The notes under the pieces are model-generated. The model was not told the origin of the DNA. It did no database searches and worked only from the letters and a program-made list of their open reading frames with translations. DNA of 64,000 nucleotides from Streptomyces xanthophaeus (GTDB lineage Bacteria; Actinomycetota; Actinomycetes; Streptomycetales; Streptomycetaceae): contig NZ_JOFT01000027.1 of NCBI RefSeq assembly GCF_000725805.1, forward strand, positions 62,001-126,000, written 5' to 3'. Position numbers and translations under genes: made by a program. This document shows positions 23,817 through 32,648 of this stretch, in pieces. How positions within the stretch are numbered: the first letter of the stretch is position 1; each line of letters starts with the position of its first letter.

Positions 23817-24581
23817 ATGGTGGCTCCCCCTGACAGTGCCCCGCCCGACAACGATGTGCTGTGGGCCCGGTCCCTTCACTACTCCCACAGCGGTTCCCCC
23901 GGCCTCATCGGGGTCTCGGTCGGAGTCCGCCAGGGCGAGATCCTGGCCCTGACCGGCCCGCGCGGCAGCGGGAAGACCACCCTGCTGCGCTGCCTGTCCG
24001 GACAGCTCCGCCCCGAGCAGGGCGAGGTCTGGTTCAACAGCGTCCCCGTCCACACCATGGGCGCCCTCGCCCGCGAACGGCTGCGCCGCGACCGGTTCGG
24101 CTGGATCGGCCCCGAGCCCCAGCTGCTGCCCGAGCTGAAGGTCTGGGAGAACGCCGCGCTCCCGCTGCTGATCTCCGGCGCCTCCCACCGCGCCGCCAAG
24201 CACGCCGCCTGCGAATGGCTGGAGCGCCTCGACATCGGCGCCTTCGCCCGCAAGCGGCCCACCGCCCTGAACCGGGCCGAATCCCAGCGCGTGGCCCTGG
24301 CCCGGGCTCTGGTCAACGTGCCCGCGGTGATCTTCGCGGACGAGCCCACGGCCCCGCTGCACCGGGCCGAGCGCGCCCAGCTGCTCCGCACGCTGACCAC
24401 CGCGGCCCGCTCCCACTCCATCACCGTGGTGCTGGCCACCCATGACGAGGAGAGCGCCGCCGCGGCCGACCGCCGCCTGGCCCTGCTCGACGGCCGGCCC
24501 GCCTCAGCGGCCGCCGCGTACCCGGGGCCCACCACCCCCGAGACCACGGAGGACCAGGACGCGTGCTCGCTCTCCGCCTAG
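23817..24581 (+). CDS. ABC transporter ATPase with degenerate signature
   Basis: The 254-residue ATPase has Walker A GPRGSGKTT, Walker B VIFADEPT and a switch histidine in LATHDEES, resembling LolD/MacB-type exporters. The signature motif normally LSGGQ reads LNRAESQRVALARAL, so the conserved Ser-Gly-Gly is lost. Such change weakens or abolishes ATP sandwiching in known ABC proteins, so activity may be low or depend on a partner. GGAGG lies nine bases before the ATG. It overlaps the next gene, its likely permease, by 19 bases. Confidence 0.88.
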   Translation: MVAPPDSAPPDNDVLWARSLHYSHSGSPGLIGVSVGVRQGEILALTGPRGSGKTTLLRCLSGQLRPEQGEVWFNSVPVHTMGALARERLRRDRFGWIGPEPQLLPELKVWENAALPLLISGASHRAAKHAACEWLERLDIGAFARKRPTALNRAESQRVALARALVNVPAVIFADEPTAPLHRAERAQLLRTLTTAARSHSITVVLATHDEESAAAADRRLALLDGRPASAAAAYPGPTTPETTEDQDACSLSA

Positions 24582-25642
24582 CCCGCGGCTCCCGGCCGCT
24601 GGTCCAGCTGCGCAGGCTGCTGGTCGCCGTGGCCTCGGCCGGCACCGGATTCCTCCTGCTCTACGTGCTCGCAGGAGCCCTGGACCGGCCCGCCGGATCG
24701 TTCCCTCGGCTGCTGTGGGCCCTGGTCCCGCTGGCCGCCACCGTCCAGTTCGCGGTCGCCGTGGCCCGGACGGACCCCTCGACCCGGCCCCGGGAGGGCC
24801 TGGACGCCGTCGGGCTGGGCCCCGTACGCCTCACCCTGGTCGCGGCGATCTCCACCGCCGTGGCCTGCACCCTGGGCAGCGCCCTGGCCCTGGCCGCCTT
24901 CCTGCACCTGCGCGGGGACCTGGCCGGGCTGCCCTTCGACGGAGCGGGGGCCGCGCTGCTGCACGCCGACCGGCCGCTGCCCGTGGCCGCCGCCCTCACC
25001 CTCCTGGCCCTGGTCCCGCTGAGCGCCTCGGCCGCCGCGGGCCTCGCCCTGCGCCCGGGCACCCGCCGCCCGCTCGCCCCGCAGACCGCCCTGCCCTGGG
25101 GCATCGCCCTCACCGCGTGCGGGCTGGCCGTCGAGGCGTACGCGGGACGCGGCGGGGCGGGGATGCTGACCGGCTGGTCCCTGACCGCGGTCGGACTCGC
25201 CCTCGCCGGACCGGGTCTCGCCTACGCCTGCGGGACGCTGGTGCAGGCCGTGCGCCCCGGCGCGCTGCGGCTGCTCGCCGGGCGGGCCCTCCAGCAGGAG
25301 GCGTCCCGGCTGGGCCCGCCGCTGGGGGTGCTCTGTGCGATCGGCGCCGGAGCGCTCAGCGCCCTGGCCCTGCGTGACCGGGGCGGGCTGCTCCTGCCGC
25401 TGGGTCCGCTGTCCGGACCGGCCGCCGTGCTGGTCGCCCTGTGCGCCGCCGCGACCCTTCTCACATCCGCGGCGGAGGCCCACCAGTCCCGCGCCGCCGC
25501 GCAGGGCGCCCTGTTGGATCTCGGCGCCCCGGCCAAGGTCCTGCGCTCGGCAGCGAGTTTGCGGGCCTCGGCGCTGATCGTCGTGTGCGCACCGGTCAGC
25601 TGGGGTGTGGCGCAGCTGACGTCCATGGCCCTGACCCGCTGA
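24563..25642 (+). CDS. Probable ABC transporter permease
   Basis: The 359-residue protein is almost entirely Ala/Leu-rich membrane helices (about eight to ten), with positively charged loops such as RLARGSRPLVQLRR and GRALQQEASRLGPP. It lacks the large external domain of FtsX/MacB permeases. Its GTG start lies inside the end of the ATPase gene, so the two products are translated together. No substrate can be inferred; the family is assigned from context more than from motifs. Confidence 0.75.
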   Translation: MLALRLARGSRPLVQLRRLLVAVASAGTGFLLLYVLAGALDRPAGSFPRLLWALVPLAATVQFAVAVARTDPSTRPREGLDAVGLGPVRLTLVAAISTAVACTLGSALALAAFLHLRGDLAGLPFDGAGAALLHADRPLPVAAALTLLALVPLSASAAAGLALRPGTRRPLAPQTALPWGIALTACGLAVEAYAGRGGAGMLTGWSLTAVGLALAGPGLAYACGTLVQAVRPGALRLLAGRALQQEASRLGPPLGVLCAIGAGALSALALRDRGGLLLPLGPLSGPAAVLVALCAAATLLTSAAEAHQSRAAAQGALLDLGAPAKVLRSAASLRASALIVVCAPVSWGVAQLTSMALTR

Positions 25643-25668
25643 CCCGGGCAGCCCTTAGGGTGGGCCGA

Positions 25669-26766
25669 ATGGTCAACGGACACATCGACACCGAGATCGA
25701 GACGCTCGCGGAATTCGACCGGGTCGCGGCGCTGGGCTCCCTCAGCGGCTACCGGATCCAGTCGGTCAACCTGCTGGAGCGGACCTTCGCGCTGCTCTCC
25801 GCCGACACCTCGGCAGCCGTGTTCCTGGGCTGCCCGATGGAGCCCGACGCCTCGGTGAAGGTGCGCGCGGACGGCGCCCTGGTCTTCCCGCCGGTGCCGG
25901 ACCTGCCCTTCAACCCGTACCGGGGGCTGCTCTACAGCCCCGAGGAGCTCTTCTCGGGGCTGCCGAACGGGTACGAGGCCACCCCGGACGCCCTGGCGTA
26001 CGCCTGGTTCCAGGAGACCAAGTCCGACGGGGACGTCTTCTCCTCGATGCTGCGCTCCGTGCACGACGACGCCGTCTCCGACGCCCTCGACGAGCACCTG
26101 GCCGGTGCCCGGGTCGTGGGCGTGATGGGCGGCCACGCCATGTCCCGCGGCGGCACGGAGTACCGCGGCGCGGCCGAGCTGGGCCGGGCCCTGACCCGGT
26201 CCGGGCTGACGGTCGCCACCGGCGGCGGCCCTGGCGCCATGGAGGCGGCGAACCTCGGCGCGTACCTGGCCCCCGCCCCGGACGAGGCCCTCCCGGAGGC
26301 TCTGGAGATGCTCGCCAAGGCCCCCTCCTTCACCCCGTCGGTGTCCGACTGGGCCCGCGCGGCCTTCGCCGTACGGGAGCGCTGGCCCTCCGGGGGCGAC
26401 TCGGTGGGCATCCCGACCTGGTTCTACGGGCACGAGCCGCCGAACGCCTTCGCGGCCCACATCGCGAAGTACTTCGCGAACGCCACCCGTGAGGACGGGC
26501 TGCTGGCCCGTTCCACCGCCGGCGTGGTCTTCCTGCCGGGCGCGGCGGGCACGGTCCAGGAGGTCTTCGACAACGCCACGCCCAATTACTACGAGTCCCG
26601 CGGTCCGGCGACGCCGATGGTCCTGGTCGACCGGGCCCACTGGACCGAGCACCTCCCGGTGTGGCCGCTGCTCCAGGCCTTGGCCCGCGGCCGGGCGATG
26701 GAGTCCCGGATCGCGCTCGTCGACTCGGTTGACGAGGTCCCGGAGGTACTCGCCGGAATGCGTTGA
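25669..26766 (+). CDS. LOG-family Rossmann-fold nucleotide-binding protein
   Basis: The 365-residue protein has an N-terminal extension (about 1-135) and a LOG/lysine-decarboxylase-like Rossmann domain. GVMGGHAMSRG, TGGGPGAMEAAN and VVFLPGAAGTVQEVFD correspond to the nucleotide-binding loops of cytokinin-nucleoside phosphoribohydrolases, but the usual PGGxGT is PGAAGT here. Family members cleave nucleoside 5'-monophosphates; whether this one does is unknown. It follows the permease by 26 bases with a start at ATG 25669. Confidence 0.8.
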   Translation: MVNGHIDTEIETLAEFDRVAALGSLSGYRIQSVNLLERTFALLSADTSAAVFLGCPMEPDASVKVRADGALVFPPVPDLPFNPYRGLLYSPEELFSGLPNGYEATPDALAYAWFQETKSDGDVFSSMLRSVHDDAVSDALDEHLAGARVVGVMGGHAMSRGGTEYRGAAELGRALTRSGLTVATGGGPGAMEAANLGAYLAPAPDEALPEALEMLAKAPSFTPSVSDWARAAFAVRERWPSGGDSVGIPTWFYGHEPPNAFAAHIAKYFANATREDGLLARSTAGVVFLPGAAGTVQEVFDNATPNYYESRGPATPMVLVDRAHWTEHLPVWPLLQALARGRAMESRIALVDSVDEVPEVLAGMR

Positions 26767-26795
26767 CCCGGCGAGGCAACTTCGGGGCCCGATCC

Positions 26796-26833
26796 CACGT
26801 CTGGCAGAGGTACCGCAAAACCTGCCAGACGTG
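26796..26833 (+). terminator. 12-bp hairpin between LOG-like and transporter genes
   Basis: CACGTCTGGCAG (26796-26807) pairs perfectly with CTGCCAGACGTG (26822-26833) around a 14-base loop. It ends 13 bases before the next start and three bases before its GGAG ribosome binding site, so it could terminate the upstream message or act as an operator or translational control element. Confidence 0.65.
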
Positions 26834-26846
26834 AACGGAGCCCTTG

Positions 26847-27752
26847 GTGCTCATAGGCCTGCTGACCGCTGTCGCGGCGTCCATCTGTTACGGAACGGGA
26901 TCCGTCCTGCAAGCCGTCGGATCGCGCCGCGCCGCCCGGATGTCCCCGACGGCCGCCGGGGTGACCGCGCACGGCGGCCCCAACCTGTCGTCCACCGCCA
27001 AGGCCGCGATGACCTGGGAATTCATCGTCGGGACGATCCTGGACTTCGTGGGCTTCGGGCTGGGTGCGCTCGCCGCCCGGATGCTCCCGCTGTTCCTCTC
27101 CCAGACCGTGATCAGCGCCAACCTGGTGATCACGGCCGTGCTGAGCGTGAAGATGCTCGGCATCCGCCTCACCCGCAAGGAATGGGCCTCGATCGGCGTC
27201 GTCTGCACCGCGCTGGTGCTGCTGGCGACCGCCGCGGGCCACGAGGGCGGCCACCACGCGCCGATGTCCACCCACTGGTGGCTGCTCGCCGTGACCCTGC
27301 TGATCATCGTGGGCGGCACCGTCGCCGTACGCTTCCTCGGCGGCCGGGCCGCGATCCTGGCGGGTCTGCTGTCGGGCCTGGCCTTCGGCGCGCTGGGCGT
27401 CGGGGTCCGGATCCTGAACGGCGTCGACCCGTTCGACCTGGGCTCCTTCCTCTCCGACCCGGCCCTGTACGCCATCTTGATCGCGGGCTTCGGCGGGATG
27501 TACCTGCACACGGTCGCCCTCCAGATCGGCTCGGTGAACGGGGCCACCGCGGCCCTCGTCGTCGGCGAGACCGTGCTCCCGGGGGCGATCGGCGTCCTGT
27601 GGCTGGGCGACGCCTCCCGCCCGGGCCTGGCCTGGCTCGCGGTGCTCGGCTTCGTGCTGGCGGTGGCCGGTGCGGTCGCCGTGGCCTGGTTCGGCAACCA
27701 CGAGGGCGCCGAGGAGGAGACCGAGGCCCCGGTCCCGGCTCCGGTCGGCTGA
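26847..27752 (+). CDS. DMT-superfamily membrane protein
   Basis: The 301-residue protein has about nine to ten membrane helices in the EamA/DMT arrangement, with the two-fold repeat visible as LIGLLTAVAASICYGTGSVL and LAGLLSGLAFGALGVGVRIL. The conserved tail GATAALVVGETVLPGAIGVL with WLAVLGFVLAVAGAVAVA closes the second half. GTG 26847 is chosen over TTG 26844 because GGAG lies six bases upstream. The substrate is unknown; drug/metabolite or magnesium (NIPA-like) transport is possible. Confidence 0.8.
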   Translation: MLIGLLTAVAASICYGTGSVLQAVGSRRAARMSPTAAGVTAHGGPNLSSTAKAAMTWEFIVGTILDFVGFGLGALAARMLPLFLSQTVISANLVITAVLSVKMLGIRLTRKEWASIGVVCTALVLLATAAGHEGGHHAPMSTHWWLLAVTLLIIVGGTVAVRFLGGRAAILAGLLSGLAFGALGVGVRILNGVDPFDLGSFLSDPALYAILIAGFGGMYLHTVALQIGSVNGATAALVVGETVLPGAIGVLWLGDASRPGLAWLAVLGFVLAVAGAVAVAWFGNHEGAEEETEAPVPAPVG

Positions 27753-27851
27753 CCTCGCGGCCGGCCGGGCAGGTCACCCGGTCGGCCGTCCCCGGTGGTG
27801 GCGCGGCGGCGGCTGCCGCTTGCTGGACCCGGGGGAGAGAGCGAGGGGCCC

Positions 27852-28508
27852 ATGGAGCCCACGACCGACCGGATGAAGACGCCGCGGGCCGCCGGGATGG
27901 CCGGAATCGCCTTCGCCCTGCTCCTGGCGGCGGCGATCGTCCTGATGCGGCTCGCCGTCCCGTCCGGGGACGCCGCCACCGGCCCCATCGACCCCGACCG
28001 GCGCTGGGCGATCCGGGTGGCCCTGGAGATCGTGCCCTTCGCCGGCATCTTCTTCCTGTGGTTCATGGGCGCCCTGCGCGCCCACACCGGTGAGGCCGAG
28101 GACCGGTTCGTCGCCACCGTGTTCCTCGGCAGCGGCTTCGTCTTCGCGGCCACCCTGTTCGGCGCCGCCGCCGCTGCGGGCACCGTGCTGAACGAGGACA
28201 CGCCCTCCGACTTCGGCCGGAGCTACGCCTACACCCTGCTGGCGACCTACGCTCTGCGCATGGCGGCCGTCTTCGTCCTCGCGACCTCGACCATCGGACG
28301 GCGGCTCGGTGTCTTCCCCCGGCCGCTGGCCCTGCTGGGCACCGTGGTCGGCCTGGTGCTGATCGTGGTGGGGTCCGGCATGCCCTGGTCCGAGCTGGTG
28401 TTCCCGGCCTGGGCCCTGATCGTCAGCGTGTACATCCTGCGGGTCCGGCGCGGCAGCCCCGATGCGGAACCGGCCGGACCGGGCCCGGCCCCGTCCGCCC
28501 CTTCCTGA
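27852..28508 (+). CDS. Uncharacterised membrane protein, about five helices
   Basis: The 218-residue protein begins MEPTTDRMKTPRAAG and has about five to six hydrophobic helices (IAFALLLAAAIVLMRLAV, VALEIVPFAGIFFLWFMGAL, FVATVFLGSGFVFAATLFGAA, LATYALRMAAVFVLAT, LALLGTVVGLVLIVVG) and an Ala/Pro-rich tail. The pattern recalls small actinobacterial integral membrane proteins without assigned function. A purine-rich AGAGAGCGAGG precedes the ATG. It stands between the transporter gene and the ferredoxin operon. Confidence 0.75.
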   Translation: MEPTTDRMKTPRAAGMAGIAFALLLAAAIVLMRLAVPSGDAATGPIDPDRRWAIRVALEIVPFAGIFFLWFMGALRAHTGEAEDRFVATVFLGSGFVFAATLFGAAAAAGTVLNEDTPSDFGRSYAYTLLATYALRMAAVFVLATSTIGRRLGVFPRPLALLGTVVGLVLIVVGSGMPWSELVFPAWALIVSVYILRVRRGSPDAEPAGPGPAPSAPS

Positions 28509-28629
28509 ACTGGCCGTATCCGCTCCAGCAGGCGCTCCCCCGGTCCCGCGCGCATGCTGGTGGAAAGGAAGGGGACGGGGGTCCCGGGGGGTGACGGGGA
28601 TGACCAGGCCAGCGAAAGGCAGATCCGTC

Positions 28630-28890
28630 ATGAGGCTTGTCGTCGACCTCAACCGCTGCCAGGGATACGCCCAGTGCGCGTTCCTCGCTCCCGACGTGTT
28701 CGCCATGCACGGCGACGAGTCGCTGCTGTACAACCCGGAGGCCGCTGCCGAGCACCGCGAGGACGTGCTGCGCGCCGTGGCCGCCTGTCCGGTCGGTGCG
28801 ATCCTCCTCGAACTCACCGACGAGGACATGGCATCGGTCACCCAGGAGTCCGCTGCCGGGGCGGGTGCCCCCTCCGGAGGCGCGCGGTGA
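28630..28890 (+). CDS. [3Fe-4S] ferredoxin of P450 type
   Basis: The 86-residue ferredoxin has CQGYAQC near residue 10 and AACPVGAI near residue 53. The spacing C-x5-C ... C-P fits single-cluster [3Fe-4S] ferredoxins that deliver electrons to cytochromes P450. The start at 28630 gives MRLVVDLNRCQGYAQC, normal for the group; ATG 28600 is an alternative. The gene overlaps the reductase as GTGA, and a P450 gene follows, so the three form one electron-transfer chain. Confidence 0.92.
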   Translation: MRLVVDLNRCQGYAQCAFLAPDVFAMHGDESLLYNPEAAAEHREDVLRAVAACPVGAILLELTDEDMASVTQESAAGAGAPSGGAR

Positions 28891-30293
28891 GCGGTCAAGG
28901 AGCACACGACGGAGCCCTGGAGCGGCTCAAGCAGGACGGCCGCATCGTCGTCGTCGGCGCTTCGCTCGCCGGTCTGCGGGCCGCCGAGACCATGCGCGAG
29001 AAGGGCTTCGCCGGTTCGCTGACGATGATCGGCGACGAACCGTACGAGCCGTACGACCGGCCTCCGCTGTCCAAGCAGGTCCTGCTGGGCCATGCCGTCG
29101 CGGACCACACCGCGCTCCCCCGCCGCCGGGCGATCGACGCCGACTGGCGCCTCGGGGTCCCCGCCACCGGCCTGGACATGGCCGCGCGCCGGGTCCGGCT
29201 CGGCAACGGCGACGAGGTCGAGTACGACCGGCTGCTGATCGCGACCGGTGTACGGGCACGGCCGTGGCCCAACGAGGACGAGGGCGCGCTCGACGGGGTC
29301 TTCGTCCTGCGCACCCGGGACGACGCCGAGGGGCTGCAACGGGCCCTGGCAGCCGGCCCGCGCCGGGTCCTCGTCATCGGAGCCGGGTTCACCGGGTCCG
29401 AGATCGCCTCCGCCTGCCGGGAACGCGATCTGCCCGTGACCGTCGCCGAACGGGGCGCGGCCCCGCTGGTCGGCGCGCTCGGCGGGGTGATCGGCGAGGT
29501 CGCGGCCGAGATGCACCGCGAGCACGGGGTGGATCTGCGTACCGGGGTCATGGTGACCGCCCTGGAGGGCGACCCCGCGGGCCGGGTCCGCGCCGCCCAC
29601 CTCTCCGACGGGTCCACCGTCGAGGCCGATGTGGTGGTGGTCTCGCTGGGCGCGCAGCGCAACACCGAATGGCTCGCCGGTTCCGGGCTCGGTTCGGGTC
29701 CCCGGGGCATCGCATGTGACGCGGGCTGCCGGGCCTTCGACATCCGGGGCATCGTCACCGACGACATCTATGTGGCGGGTGACGTGGCACGTTCGCCGCA
29801 CGCCCTGTTCGGCTACCAGTTCCTTTCGCTGGAGCACTGGGGCAACGCCGTCGCCCAGGCCGACACGGCGGCGCACAACATGCTCAGCGAGAGCGCGGAC
29901 CGCCGCCCGCACCTGTGGGTCCCGGCGTTCTGGTCCTCCCAGTTCGGCGTGAACATCAAGTCGGTCGGAGTGCCGCCGATGGGGACGGAGATCCTCATCA
30001 CGCAGGGTTCGCGCGCCGAGCGCCGGTTCGCGGCCGTGTACGGCTACCAGGGACGCGTGATCGCCGCCGTGACCTTCGACCAGTGCCGGTGGCTCCAGTT
30101 CTACGAGCAGCAGATCGAGACGACCGCGCCCTTCCCGCCGCCCTTCTCGACGGTGGACCGCAGGCCGGAGGGGAACAAGCCGATGCCGGCGGACTTCCCC
30201 GACCCGTCGGTGCCGACCCACGGACCGACCATCACCCTCAGCGGCTACTCCCCGGCCGACCGGAAGATGACCTTCACTCCGGCGCACCACTGA
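28887..30293 (+). CDS. FAD-dependent ferredoxin reductase
   Basis: The 468-residue flavoprotein resembles putidaredoxin-reductase-type enzymes. An FAD motif IVVVGASLAGLRAAETM (about residue 20), YEPYDRPPLSK, an NAD(P)H motif VLVIGAGFTGSEIA, and the second FAD motif DDIYVAGDVARSPH are present, with a C-terminal reductase domain. The GTG at 28887 overlaps the ferredoxin stop and has GGAGG six bases upstream. The C-terminal 60 residues (PPFSTVDRRPEG to the end) form an extra, probably flexible tail. It should reduce the adjacent ferredoxin. Confidence 0.92.
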   Translation: MSGQGAHDGALERLKQDGRIVVVGASLAGLRAAETMREKGFAGSLTMIGDEPYEPYDRPPLSKQVLLGHAVADHTALPRRRAIDADWRLGVPATGLDMAARRVRLGNGDEVEYDRLLIATGVRARPWPNEDEGALDGVFVLRTRDDAEGLQRALAAGPRRVLVIGAGFTGSEIASACRERDLPVTVAERGAAPLVGALGGVIGEVAAEMHREHGVDLRTGVMVTALEGDPAGRVRAAHLSDGSTVEADVVVVSLGAQRNTEWLAGSGLGSGPRGIACDAGCRAFDIRGIVTDDIYVAGDVARSPHALFGYQFLSLEHWGNAVAQADTAAHNMLSESADRRPHLWVPAFWSSQFGVNIKSVGVPPMGTEILITQGSRAERRFAAVYGYQGRVIAAVTFDQCRWLQFYEQQIETTAPFPPPFSTVDRRPEGNKPMPADFPDPSVPTHGPTITLSGYSPADRKMTFTPAHH

Positions 30294-30315
30294 CGACCGC
30301 ACCGCGCCCTCCCCT

Positions 30316-30338
30316 GAGGATCACGAGGATCACGAGGA
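30316..30338 (+). repeat. Triple GAGGATCAC repeat at the P450 ribosome binding site
   Basis: The nine-base unit GAGGATCAC occurs at 30316-30324 and 30325-30333, and a third GAGGA begins at 30334. Each copy holds a Shine-Dalgarno core GAGG; only the last is correctly spaced (seven bases) from the ATG at 30345. Confidence 0.7.
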
Positions 30339-30344
30339 CCCGCC

Positions 30345-31589
30345 ATGACACAAGCCCTCCTGCGGGAGATCATCGACTACGCGAACCGCGCCGACCCGTA
30401 CCCGCTGTACGAGGAGCTCCGCAAGACGCCGGTCTCCCAGGACGGGGACGGCCCGTACGTCATCAGCACGTACTACGAGATCCAGAGCCTCCTGCACGAC
30501 CCCCGGATCAGCTCCGACGCCCGGAACCTGAAGTCGACCGGTGACGACCCGCTGGGCCAGGCCGAGGACGAGGGGACGACCCTGCCCCCGTCCTTCCTCA
30601 AGCTCGACCCGCCGGACCACGACCGCCTGCGGCGGATGACGAACCGGCCGTTCGGGCCGCCGACCGCCCCGCACCGGGTGCACGACATGCGCGAGGAGCT
30701 CGGCGGCCTCGTCTCCGAGCTGATCGACGCCATCGTCGACACCGGGAACCTCGACCGGATCGACCTGGTGGACCAGTTCGCCTACCCCTTCCCGGTCACG
30801 GTCATCTGCCGGCTGCTCGGGGTGCCGCGCGAGGACGAACCGCGCTTCCACGTCTGGGCCGAGACCCTCGCCGCCAGCCTGGACCCCGACCCGGACGCGG
30901 ACCCGGCCCAGCACGGCAAGGGCGCCATGGACGCCCGGATGGAACTGGGCATGTACCTCGCCGGACTGATCGAGGAGCGCCGCAAGAACCCCGGCGACGA
31001 CATGCTGTCCCAGCTGGCGACGGCGGACGGCCCGGACGGGTCGATGACCACCATGGAGGTGCTGAGCACCTCGGCGCTGCTGCTGATCGCCGGCCACGAG
31101 ACCACCGTCAACCTGATCACCAACGGCATGCTGACGCTGCTGCGCCACCCGGACGTCCTGGCGCGGCTGCGCGAGGACCCGCAGCTGTCCGTGCAGATCG
31201 TCGAGGAACTGCTGCGCTACGAGCCGCCCGTGCAGCTGCTGCCCCAGCGCAGCACCCTCTCCGACATCGAGGTGGCCGGTGTCACCATCCCCAAGGGCGC
31301 CTCGCTGTGGCTGATGCTGGCGTCGGGGAACCGGGACCCGAAGCGCTTCGAGAACGCGGACCGCTTCGACCCGGACCGGGGGGACATCCAGCACCTCGGC
31401 CTCGGCAGCGGCATCCACAGCTGCTTCGGTGCCCCGCTGGCCCGCCAGGAGGCCCAGCTGGCGCTGAGCGAGCTGGCCCGGCGGCTGGAGAACCCGCAGC
31501 TGCTGGAGGACCCGCCGCAGTACCGCCAGAACGCGGTCCTGCGCGGCCCCCGCCACCTGCAGGTCTCCTGCACCGGCATCCGCTCCTGA
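30345..31589 (+). CDS. Cytochrome P450
   Basis: The 414-residue soluble P450 has the I-helix motif A249-G-H-E-T253, the ExxR motif in EELLRYEPP, and the heme-binding GLGSGIHSCFGAPLAR with the thiolate ligand Cys360. It follows a ferredoxin and a ferredoxin reductase on the same strand, so a full redox chain is encoded together. Substrate and CYP subfamily are not determined; there is no biosynthetic cluster alongside. The ribosome binding site region contains a tandem repeat. Confidence 0.94.
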   Translation: MTQALLREIIDYANRADPYPLYEELRKTPVSQDGDGPYVISTYYEIQSLLHDPRISSDARNLKSTGDDPLGQAEDEGTTLPPSFLKLDPPDHDRLRRMTNRPFGPPTAPHRVHDMREELGGLVSELIDAIVDTGNLDRIDLVDQFAYPFPVTVICRLLGVPREDEPRFHVWAETLAASLDPDPDADPAQHGKGAMDARMELGMYLAGLIEERRKNPGDDMLSQLATADGPDGSMTTMEVLSTSALLLIAGHETTVNLITNGMLTLLRHPDVLARLREDPQLSVQIVEELLRYEPPVQLLPQRSTLSDIEVAGVTIPKGASLWLMLASGNRDPKRFENADRFDPDRGDIQHLGLGSGIHSCFGAPLARQEAQLALSELARRLENPQLLEDPPQYRQNAVLRGPRHLQVSCTGIRS

Positions 31590-31610
31590 GCGGCGCCCGC
31601 ACCGGCCGGC

Positions 31611-32648
31611 CTAAGCCGGGTCGCCGGTCTCCGCGGGCAGTACGACCACCTCGGCCGGGGCGAAGGTCACCGCGACCCGGTCTCCCGGGGACGGCGCCCC
31701 GGCGAGCCCGCACTCCGCCTCCAGCAGCGGTCCCGCCTCGGGCCGCAGCAGCAGCGCCACGTGCGTGCCCCGGAAGGTGCGCGACTGGACGACGCACCGC
31801 AGCCCGTCCTGCGCGAGGAGCACCCCGGCGGGCCTGACCAGCAGCTTGCGTTCGCCCTCCGCGGCCCCCTGGGGCACCGCCACCTTGCCCCACGGGGTGT
31901 CGGCGGCGCCGCCCGACACCGTCGCCGGGACCACGTTCTCGAAGCCCAGGAACCGGGCCACGAACTCCGAAGCCGGCTGCTGCCACACCTCCAGCGGGGT
32001 CCCGGCCTGCGCGATCCGGCCGTCCCGCATCACCACCACCCGGTCGGCCAGCGCGAAGGCCTCCCCCTGGTCGTGGGTGACGGCCAGCACCGTCGTGCCG
32101 AGCCGGGAGAACAGCCCCCGCAACTCCACCACGAGCCTCTCCCGCAGCCCCCGGTCCAGCTGGCCCAGCGGCTCGTCCAGCATCAGCAGCCGCGGCGAGG
32201 GCGCCAGGGCCCGGGCCAGTGCGACCCGCTGCTGTTCGCCGCCCGACAGGGAGGCCACCGCCCGGCCCTGCGCCCCCGGCAGCCCGACCAGTTCGAGCAG
32301 CTCCGCGACCCGGGCCTCGTAGGAGGCCCGGCCCGCGCCCCGCATCCGCAGCCCGAAGGAGACGTTCGCCCCGACGTCCCGGTGCGGGAACAGCTGGTGG
32401 TCCTGGAACATCAGGCCGAGGCCCCGCCGGTGCACGGGGACCCCGGCCTGGTCGGCGCCGCCCAGCAGAACCCGGCCGCCGGACACCGGCTGGAGCCCGG
32501 CGACGACCCTCAGCAGGGTGGACTTCCCGCTCCCGCTCGGCCCCAGTACGCAGACGGTCTCGTGCTCGGCGACCGCCAGGTCGACGCAGTCCACGACCGC
32601 ACGCTCACCGAAGCGGACCGACACCCCTTCCAGCTGAAGCAGGGTCAT
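31611..32648 (-). CDS. Thiamine-type ABC transporter ATPase
   Basis: The 345-residue ATPase has GPSGSGKST, LSGGEQQRVALARAL, LMLDEPLGQLD and VTHDQGEA, all intact, and a C-terminal TOBE-like domain. It resembles FbpC/ThiQ importers. The ATG overlaps the permease stop by one base (TGATG). It is the last gene of an operon headed by a TPP riboswitch and a thiamine-binding-like lipoprotein, so thiamine or its phosphate is the likely cargo. Confidence 0.9.
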   Translation of the reverse strand: MTLLQLEGVSVRFGERAVVDCVDLAVAEHETVCVLGPSGSGKSTLLRVVAGLQPVSGGRVLLGGADQAGVPVHRRGLGLMFQDHQLFPHRDVGANVSFGLRMRGAGRASYEARVAELLELVGLPGAQGRAVASLSGGEQQRVALARALAPSPRLLMLDEPLGQLDRGLRERLVVELRGLFSRLGTTVLAVTHDQGEAFALADRVVVMRDGRIAQAGTPLEVWQQPASEFVARFLGFENVVPATVSGGAADTPWGKVAVPQGAAEGERKLLVRPAGVLLAQDGLRCVVQSRTFRGTHVALLLRPEAGPLLEAECGLAGAPSPGDRVAVTFAPAEVVVLPAETGDPA

